A model generated the notes under the pieces. That model searched no databases. It was not told the origin of the DNA and saw only the letters and a list, made by a program, of their open reading frames with translations. A stretch of DNA of 64,000 nucleotides, taken from Tolypocladium sp. Sup5 PDA-1 (taxonomy: Eukaryota; Ascomycota; Sordariomycetes; Hypocreales; Ophiocordycipitaceae). Of the stretch, positions 56,566-64,000 are shown piece by piece (within the stretch, counting starts at the first letter, position 1; each line of letters starts with the position of its first letter). The stretch is taken from NCBI GenBank assembly GCA_000750105.3, contig JPHH03000015.1, positions 248,001 through 312,000 of the forward strand. The letters are read 5' to 3'. Position numbers and translations under genes: made by a program.

Positions 56566-57895
56566 TTGCGTGACACGGAATCCGCATGTGGAAAAAGAAA
56601 GAGTCGCGGTTTAAAAAGCGGAGAACGAGTTAATGTGGTTCCAATAACAGGGTTCGGGCGGGGACGTTCACGGGCCGGCATTGGCATCGGTTTTTGGGGT
56701 TCGGGGCGGAGGAGTGGGGCGGGGCGGGGCGGGACCCGGGATGAGCCACAGCGGGACCCGTTCGACGGCCCGTGCGAGGAGGCACGATTCCGGCGGTTCG
56801 CGCGATTGCAGCAGGTCGACATCCGCGGGCAGTTGCGCATGACAATGGGCGAGAAGGCCGAGATTCGAGGGCGGGGAGGATTTGGACGGGCGTTATGAGA
56901 AGAGCAGGATCGAGTCTCAGGATTATTATCAGCGGGCCGGATACGCATGTTTCGGTCGCGCACGATGAGGACGAACATCGGGTACAGGGTAGTAAAGGTG
57001 AGCGCGCCGCCGGACAAACAAGAGGAGAGAGAGGATAAGAAAGAATGTCGGATCGTGCGGCAATGGATGGACCGGCATATTAGCGGTAGGGTTATTATAC
57101 ATGCCGGGTCGGTTGAGCGGGTAGAGTGATTCGGGGAGGTATTGGGGTACGGGTAGTGTCGACGGCAGGTGTTAGAGAAAGTCATGGACGGGTGGATAGA
57201 GCTGTTAGGGCATGACTAAGATAAAGAGGCATGTGATATATGCGCGAGACATTGGGAGGCGGTGGTAGAAGAGGAGGGGGAATCAGGGAGGAGGAGACGG
57301 ACGACAAAGCGGCCGTGATACAGGAGATCACGAGAGATTTTGAGACGTAGCGCCGTCAGGCACAGTGGTTCGAGAGTTGGAAAGTAGAAGGGGAGAAGGT
57401 GTAGGCATTACTAGAGGCGGAAGAGTTTAGGGAGCAGTTGGAGAGATTGGCGGGGCGTTGTGTGGTATGTCAGTTGGTAGGAAAAAGGGAGGATTTGCAC
57501 GAGATGGAGGCGTGTCCGAAGTAAGGCGGGGAGACGTGGGCGGCGGTGGCAGGGAACATGGCGTATATGGAAGAGGGAATATTCACGAAGCCGCGGTTGG
57601 CAAAGTGTTCGGGGTGTTTTTGGTGCAGGTCGCCGCAGGCGATATGTGAGCGATGGGAGGCAATCTGACAATAACGGAGGGCGGTTTCGGTTAGTGCATG
57701 GAATGTGCAGTAGGCAAAGGCGGTGATGGAGGAGATGACGGCAGAGAACGGATTGTTTTTTCAGGATGAAGACGAGTGGTTCACACGTGGTTGGTCGAGA
57801 AGATTCAATGGGGAGGCGTGGAGACGAACCGGTCATGTCGGGTGTCATCACCGGTTGCGTCAGTTGACAGAGGCAGTAGATTAAGCGCGAATGCA
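56566..57895 (+). pseudogene. Decayed RecQ-type helicase relic
   Basis: Read over several frames with many stops. In order: a damaged motif-I area (PAVRAIAAGRHPRAV near 56785-56835); NIGYRVVKVSAPP near 56970; a helicase-C block GRVIIHAGSVERVE, stop, FGEVLGYG near 57085-57160; VMDGWIELLG and a CDIC zinc-type pair near 57180-57250; and a cysteine module GRCVVCQLVGKREDLHEMEACP, KCSGCFWCRSPQAICERWEA near 57450-57650. This order follows fungal RecQ-like helicases that carry a C-terminal Cys-rich module and are common near telomeres or in mobile DNA. The part between the conserved helicase motifs is deleted. It is clearly non-functional. Naming is from pattern memory of the family. Confidence 0.6.
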
Positions 57896-58211
57896 TTATA
57901 AGTGAGGACATGTCAAGGTGTCTGCTCCAAGCTCGGCTTGAAGAGAAGGACGGGCTATTCCATCCATCTCAGTTATTTCACTTAAACCAGGCCACTATAC
58001 AGGAAATGCGTCCTTCTTCTGGAATACGAGACAGTTTCTTCGACAACGCCGTTGTAGCCCATCATCATCATGTGTCCCAAGCGCCCACGCGCCAGCTAGC
58101 CACCCATTCAGCCATGTATCCCGCCATCGCCTACTCCCCTGCCTAACACGAACATGGTATCCGTCCGTCCATACATCCCATCCATCACCAGTCTCCACGC
58201 CCCAGCACAGC
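57896..58211. other. Intergenic region between relic and WHI5-like gene
   Basis: About 315 bases with no gene seen; probably the 3' flank of the WHI5-like gene. Confidence 0.5.
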
Positions 58212-59073
58212 TCAGCTCGCCTGTTGCCCCCTTGCCAGACTCAGCAGCCCGCTCGCCGCCCCGCCCCGCAGCCCGCTGTTCGTCAGGCCCTGCCCTAGCC
58301 CATCGCGCGGCGGTGTCCGGCCCGGTACTGCTGCAGCGGAGGCGCCGCCGTCATGAGGTTGCCGAGGCTCGGCCGGCGGGCTCTGCACGCGGACGGTGCG
58401 GCGCGGGCCCGGCAGCGGCCGGGGCTGTAGGTCGGCGAGCGGCACGGCCGTCTGCCCCGTGCGGAGCTTGTAGCTCGCGAGGCCGAGGCGCAGGCGCAAG
58501 ATCTCGGCTTTCTGGGGGATGGTTAGCCCTCTGCCGTTACAAACGAGGTCGTGGTGGAGGGTATAAACGCACCTCTCTCGCCTGCTCCCGCGTCATGCTC
58601 CCCCTTGTCGGGCGCACCGCCGCGGCCACGATCACGTCGGGCTCCGTCGCGGCGGTCGCCCATGAGGCGTCCCCGTCGCCGGCGGAGGTGTCGAACAGGG
58701 AGACCGAGTCGGGGCTGTGCGAGCGCGAGGGCCGCTGCCGCTGCGCGTCCTATTTACAACGCGGTCAGCTTCACGCACTCATACAAGCAGTGGGCATGTT
58801 AAGCTTGGAGAGGCAAGGGAAACGCACCTCGTCACGCTCCAGACACGTCTTCTTCGCCACCGGACTCGCGTCCTCGTCCCCGTCCGCCTCCCCCTCGGCC
58901 CGTCTCTTCGTCCCCGCTCCGGCCTCCCTCACGGGGCTCACGGGGCTCACGGTGCTCTTTACCACAGCATCCTTGACACCCATCGTGGGCGACGACACGG
59001 GCATCGCGTTCGCGTCCAGCGGGGCCAGCGCGGCGCGTCGCTTCGCGGGCGAGACGGAAGTGCGGGCGTCCAT
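58212..59073 (-). CDS. WHI5/NRM1-like G1/S transcriptional co-repressor
   Basis: Three phase-0 exons were deduced: 59073-58828, 58749-58573 and 58511-58212, giving 240 residues. Introns start gtgcgt and end in tag or cag. The N terminus MDARTSVSPAKRRAALAPLD is a basic S-P/CDK-site region typical of fungal cell-cycle repressors. Exon 3 opens with AEILRLRLGLASYKLRTGQ followed by VPLADLQ, which matches the short GTB motif of the Whi5/Nrm1 family that docks on SBF/MBF. The rest is disordered, with TKRRAEGEADGDEDASPVAKK. In yeast such proteins hold back G1/S genes until CDK phosphorylates them; the same role is inferred. Whether it is nearer Whi5 or Nrm1 cannot be told. Confidence 0.72.
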
Positions 59074-60158
59074 TGATGTTGTCCCGCGTGTATATGTCCC
59101 TTTCCACGAACAGATTGGGTTATTTATGAGGGCCGTTGTTGTTGTTCGTGATGTGTGCAGAGGCACCCGGGCTGGTCGTGGAGGCGCGGTGTTCGGAGGG
59201 TGGCCAGTGTCACGTCGCGCGGCGGCGGATTGTTGCAATCGACAGAACCACTAACTTACTGTATCTGTCTGCGTCGTGGCCCGAAGTACGAATATAAGTC
59301 GAACAAAAAGACCCGTGCGTTCTCTCAGCACAGCAGAAGTCCCTTGTCAAGATGATTCTCAGCGGCAAGATAAAAAGGCGAGCTGCTTCGCGTATGCAGA
59401 TGCAGGACCAAGACGCGCAGCATCGCACTCGACGTCCCCACAACGGCGCACCCATGTCACTCTATTTACATAGTCACCTTACAATTTCCCCTTCCTGGCC
59501 TAGCGCCCAATCGCGCCCAGGGAGCCCGTGTGCCCGCCCTTGCCCTGGCCTGGCCTAGCGCAGCCGCAGCGGGCACTAAATGCAGGAACCGCACACCACC
59601 TCCAACGCGCCGAAACTCTGTTGCTTCACCACCTCAGTTACGGACTCCGGATACAACAACAACAGCAAAAAATATAAACCAAATCACAGACTGGCAGGGG
59701 AAATGGCAAAAATAAAACATACAACAACCGGTATTCGCTGGTCGTCACCGACCCAACTACTAATCTGTCCCTCACGGGTTTATCGTATGGAGAGCAAACG
59801 GGATCCTGAGCTTCACCGTGGGTATGGTCGTATGTGCTTGCAAGATGAGGATATTCGGTATATAACCGTCCATCTCAGGCCTATTTGCAAGACGCAGATA
59901 TATCATCACAGAATGCACGTTCATTCCGTTGTCCAATGTCAATTGCGCTAGTCCATCACATTTCTTCACGCCCGCAATCAGCATGAACCTGGACCATGGC
60001 GTTTCCTGGCTCCGGTCCCGGTCGTAATGGTCTCAAGTTCTCAGCCGAGTATCCGCATATTGACAACTATCTGAGCGACTGCAACGAGCATCCTAAAGCC
60101 AAGGAAGAAAGGAAAGAAGACAGGAAAAGGGGGAAAATGAAGACATCTCCCGGACCCC
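59074..60158. other. Intergenic region
   Basis: About 1.1 kb between the WHI5-like start and the stop of the VPS62-like gene. It has AT-rich patches near 59670-59700 and no supportable gene. Confidence 0.5.
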
Positions 60159-61199
60159 TTAGGTTACCGGACATCCGCTGAAATGCACCTCGTCGTTGGC
60201 GGTGATTTCGATTTGAGCCATAGAACGGGATCCATCCGCACGAGTGCCCTCGACCCAAACATGCTTCGAGAACAAGACGGTAGCCTGATGTGGCGGAACC
60301 GTAAAGCTCTCCGTCACCTGCCTCTCACTGAACTCGGTAAAGGAGGAGGAGCCGGCGTAGGTAAACTGGTAGTTGAGGCTGACGCTGTAGCTGACGGCCT
60401 TGATGCCGGCCTCAGCCGTGACGGAGATGCCGACGCTGTGTGTCATCTCCTCCGACTGCGTCTTCGATACGCCGTACTTGATGGTCTGGGAACGCTGGAA
60501 TTCGCCTGCAGCTCTGCTGACCCAGACGTCGTCGACGTGCCAGCAAATATCCCTGCTTACGGCGCAGAAGGGATTGTTAATGAGGTCGAGGCTCTGACGG
60601 TCCGTAGGGTCGAGAAAGGTGGTGAACGGCAGCGTGACGGAGCACTGCTCCAGGCGATCACGCTGGTCCCCTGCGCTGGGGGTCGCGTTTGGCTCCACCG
60701 CCGGCACCGAGACGTCGACTCTCTTGTACTGTCTCGGCACCTTGAGCGCGACAGTCGTGGCGAGGCTGCTGCCGGGCTTGGTGTAGCCCGCGGCCCGGAA
60801 GGCATCGGCGCAGATGGGGATATACTCGCTGCCCTCGGAGCCAACGGGGTTGGGGACGATCCTCCAGGTGCTGCAATCAGCATCCGACCCGGATCCGCTG
60901 TCGTTCCAAAAGGGGCTCGCCTGGTAGGAGGCGTCGGCAACGAGATCGGCTCGCAGGCACCAGATGCAGTCCGCGCCCGGCGGGTTCCAGCCCCGAGTGA
61001 CGACGTCGCCGACCGCCACGTAGCCGGACGGGGCCACGGGCCACCACATGGCGCCGTCGTGCTCCCCTCCGCTTCCCTTGTCGTTCCAGAGGCTCGTGAA
61101 GCTGACGAGGCTGGCAACGGCCGGCCGGCCCCCGTCCGGCGACTTGTCGGGGTTCGCGCCCACCCCACGTCTTTGGCGGCCTGACAAGTCCAAAATGCC
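60159..61199 (-). CDS. VPS62-domain protein, 5' end unresolved
   Basis: The frame is open from 61199 (just after an in-frame TGA) to the stop at 60159, about 346 codons. The N-terminal part has two VPS62-type half repeats: SLWNDKGSGGEHDGAMWWPVAPSGYVAVGDVV and, 50 residues on, SPFWNDSGSGSDADCSTWRIVP. VPS62 proteins are linked to vacuolar sorting in yeast. The C-terminal 130 residues alternate polar and hydrophobic residues (SVGISVTAEAGIKAVSYSVSL, FTEFSERQVTESFTVPP), like a beta-rich domain, possibly aerolysin-like, but that is weak. No ATG lies upstream of the first motif in frame: the first in-frame ATG, at 61049, would cut the repeat in half. So a spliced first exon is missing from this model, or the gene is truncated. 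Confidence 0.65.
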   Translation of the reverse strand, partial: GILDLSGRQRRGVGANPDKSPDGGRPAVASLVSFTSLWNDKGSGGEHDGAMWWPVAPSGYVAVGDVVTRGWNPPGADCIWCLRADLVADASYQASPFWNDSGSGSDADCSTWRIVPNPVGSEGSEYIPICADAFRAAGYTKPGSSLATTVALKVPRQYKRVDVSVPAVEPNATPSAGDQRDRLEQCSVTLPFTTFLDPTDRQSLDLINNPFCAVSRDICWHVDDVWVSRAAGEFQRSQTIKYGVSKTQSEEMTHSVGISVTAEAGIKAVSYSVSLNYQFTYAGSSSFTEFSERQVTESFTVPPHQATVLFSKHVWVEGTRADGSRSMAQIEITANDEVHFSGCPVT

Positions 61200-62460
61200 T
61201 CAGATGGCCCAGCGTTCCGAACGAGCGTAAGATATCCCCCGGATGTGACCCGTGCCGATTGGTAGGCATGTAGGCCTACGAGATAACACGTTCAGTTTCA
61301 CGAGCAAGATTCAGAGCAAGGTGTGCAGATATGCGGCATCGGGATTCGAGATATTGATCCTCTGTGGCACCACATGGCCCATTCGAAACGAATGCTACGC
61401 CTGTAGTCCACCAACATATTGGACTTGCGATTGCTGCTGAACGAGGCGGTTGAAGAGCCTGATGAGTCGATGGCCTCTCTATCCCAAGTACGCAGGGTGC
61501 ATCAGTTCATGCGTGTGTCAGTCGATTCAGAAGGTCTTGACGAACAACGCTCGTTGTTGGGTATCCGCGGAGAGAACGACCCGTGGCTGGATAAGATATC
61601 TTCCTCGTCAGCGAGGTCGGTTGTAGACGGCTCTAGATGATGAACTAATGCTTCTCGTCGCCAAGGGTGGACGTTGCATATTCGCAGGCGGGGCGTTGCG
61701 GCTCGTGCTGGGCCCACACCCAAAACAGGGTGGATAGACGTGCTCCGTATCCGTACGCATTGAGGCATCGCCAACAGCCTCACTTCCTGGGGGGGATCAC
61801 AGCACCCGTCTGTCTATCACGCAAATTGTAGTGTCAAGTTAAGTTGTTCAATGTCAGTTGGGCCAATCCCCTACCATTTCCTCACACCCGTAAGCAGTCG
61901 AGTCCTAGAGCAGCCTCTAGCATCTGTACCAAGTACCAGCAGCCAAGCAAGAACAAGAAAACGATAAAATCTCAAAGTCGTCAGCCCTCGGACAGCAATC
62001 ATCCGTTTGTAGGGTACATTATCCACGCGCCACCAACCAATGCCGTCCCCTTCCTGTTCCTATAAGGTACATAGCCTGTTGTTTCCCACTGTGCCTCGCC
62101 CAACTCAAGGGTCACAGTATCAACGCCTGAACCGGCTCGTTTCATGTCCTCAACTGTCCCCGAGATCCGTCTTGATCTCGTCAGACTTTTTCCTCTTTTC
62201 GCCTCCTGTGCAGTAAATGCCTGCTTCCACATGCGTCGTGTCGTGAACCTGGGTATATATCCTGGAAGCTCAAGGCAAACAAGTGACGAGCAAAGAAAGA
62301 AAGAAAGAAAAAAAAAGACGCATATAGAAAACGCTTCCGTGCCAGAATTATTCGTCTCCGTGTCCCTTTACCAAGACGCACACAAGTACAATCAGAGTTC
62401 CAAAGGAACCCAACAGGGAAAAGGCGCAAAAAAGAAAAAGTGAGTCAACATTCGCGGTGG
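61200..62460. other. Intergenic region
   Basis: 1.26 kb. A possible short first exon of the VPS62-like gene should lie at its left end but was not found. A purine-rich aaag-type tract is at 62292-62317. No other feature is supported. Confidence 0.45.
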
Positions 62461-64000
62461 CTAGATCGCCATGCTGTAGTAGCGGGTATCAAGTTCGAAC
62501 GGCTTGGAGAAGTCGATGTTCGTATCGTCCCAATCCGGTATCCTTCCAAACGAGGGATCCATGAGGACCATCGGATCAAGCGTTTCTCCGTTGGCGTCCT
62601 TGCTGGTAAAATCCCCTTCCAAATTGGTGCTGTTCAGACCGAGCAACAAGTCCGAGTCGAAGTTTTCGTAGTTGCGCCAGTACACTTCAATGTCGAGAGC
62701 GGCACCGTCCGAAATGTCACTGTTCGGCTCACTGGCCCCGCTATCCTTGCTCGATTCGGGCGTGTCTTTGGGGGTCAGCGATCGGTACATGTTGGCTTCG
62801 CTGACAATGTTGGGCAGTCCGATCCCCTTCTCCCAGCCTAAATTGGCGATGAACGCCTGAGGATCGATGGTGCAGTTCGCCCAAGGGTCGATACGAGCGG
62901 GGGCCGCCGTGGCGTCCGCTGGCTTCCCCTCGCCCTGCTTCGAGGTAGCGGCATCAGCCTTCCCGGCAGACTTGGCGTCCTGGGCCTTGCTCGCGGCGCT
63001 TCCGGTCCTCTTCATCACGGCACCCTGGGACATTGGTGTGCCAGCAACGTTGCCAGGTGTCTGGCCTTGCTTCGACGTCGTCGTGCTCATGGCGGTCGCG
63101 GTTTCGGCAGTCTGCTTCTGCGTCTTCTTGAGGCTGCCGTCTGGTTCCAGGCCGAGCGCCAGCGCCAAGTTCTCCTTGACAAACTTGATGGGATCCTCCT
63201 TGGGCTTGACGTGCTCCTCTTCAACGTGGTTCTGGAGGGCTTGCTCGCTTGGGAACCCGACAGGCGACGTGGTGCACTCAGGGTCTTTGCATAGGAAGAC
63301 CGGCTTCGGTGGCTCGGGGGCCCGACGCATCTCAGGAGAGGCATTCTTGCTCGTCTTGGGTGAGGGGGTGGCGCCTTGTGGCGTCTGCCCCGGCTGCTGT
63401 CCCGCCAGCTTCTGCTTCTTGCGCGCGGGCGGCAGCTGGAGGTTCATGTCCTTTGGCTTGCCGATGTAGCTGGGGTTGCCGTGAGGGGATGATGCGCCAA
63501 AGGGGAACGGCGGCTGCGCTGCTGTCGGTGCCGGTGGTACCTGGTTTGCCTTGGCAGTCGACTTCTGCTGGTTCATCTTATTCAAGGCCTGCGTGTTCTT
63601 CTCCAGGTTGGCAGCGTTCAGGGGAATGGGCTGGCCCTGCTGGTTCTGTTGCTGCGGCGTCGCCTGCGCCTGCGCCTGCTGTGGCTGTTGAGTGGTCTGG
63701 TTCTGCGATGCTGCTTGAGTTTGCTGTGCCTGGGCGGGTTTTAGCATTCCACTCTTCATCATGCTGGCGGCGAGGTCCTTGGCCATGCTTTCGAGCATGG
63801 CGCGGGCTTGGTCAATCTCGGAGGATCGGATGCTGAATTTGTCCCTCAGCACTTGCATCTGTTCGTTATCGGAGAACTGGCCCATGATGCGCAATCGCTG
63901 TATCTAGAGTTAGCAACAATCTCAGGCCACAATCCACGCGCGGAAGAGTACTCACAGTTCGGAAGAACATCTTGGCCCGCGCATCATCCCGCGTGATCGA
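62461..64000 (-). CDS. Gln-rich nuclear-type protein with C2H2-like finger, N terminus outside window
   Basis: Two exons are visible: a partial one from the right edge to 63956 (ITRDDARAKMFFRT) and 63897-62461, joined over gtgagt...ctaac...cag, giving over 490 residues. The N-terminal part seems helical (SSEIDQARAMLESMAKDLAAS). A Gln-rich tract follows at about residues 70-110 of the visible part. Then comes a short zinc-finger-like stretch with Cys, Cys, His, His spacing (CKDPEC...NHVEEEH), followed by IKFVKENLALALGLEPDG. The C-terminal end is acidic and aromatic (YWRNYENFDSDLLLGL, IDFSKPFELD). The layout suits a transcription co-factor or chromatin-complex subunit. I do not recognise the exact family. 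Confidence 0.7.

Overview
The window looks like a filamentous ascomycete chromosome, most likely Sordariomycetes and probably Hypocreales. The reasons are many short (about 50-75 base) GT..AG introns with CTAAC/CTGAC-like branch sites, GC-rich codon use, large intergenic spaces, and a set of typical fungal genes. No prokaryotic operons, CRISPR arrays, rRNA genes or convincing tRNA genes were seen. All calls were made by reading the sequence. Exon borders were inferred from splice signals, reading frame and family similarity, with no transcript data.

Left part (1-12 kb): a PHD-finger protein cut by the window edge; LEU2 (3-isopropylmalate dehydrogenase, leucine synthesis) with five exons; a convergent STM1/Hyaluronan-mRNA-binding-type ribosome-associated protein with a 19-base microexon; a LIM zinc-finger protein; and a large disordered nuclear-type protein. 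A 5.3 kb gap follows.

Middle (17-38 kb): a Yap-type bZIP transcription factor; a GH16 secreted or anchored glucanase divergent from a WW-domain protein; RIX1 (ribosome biogenesis) divergent from YPP1 (PI4-kinase complex scaffold) across a shared 0.65 kb promoter; an unusual Pro/Glu-rich protein with repeated Phe/Met motifs; and LOS1/exportin-T (tRNA export). This is mostly core housekeeping content.

Right part (38-64 kb): a 5.35 kb gene-poor gap; a GPI-anchored Ser/Thr-rich wall protein; an RTA1-family 7-TM lipid-exporter-like protein; and aspartyl aminopeptidase with two possible starts. Then comes an accessory island at about 52-58 kb. It has a pair of inverted repeats of about 250 bases enclosing two divergent, TATA-driven secreted-protein genes: an eight-cysteine small protein and a PUD1/2 (Up-regulated in Daf-2)-like protein. 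Immediately outside lies a decayed RecQ-type helicase relic of the kind seen in fungal subtelomeric or mobile helicase families. After it lie a WHI5/NRM1-like G1/S co-repressor, a VPS62-domain protein lacking a clear start, and a Gln-rich C2H2-like nuclear protein running off the right edge.

The most interesting region is 52-58 kb: secreted protein genes boxed by inverted repeats next to a helicase relic.
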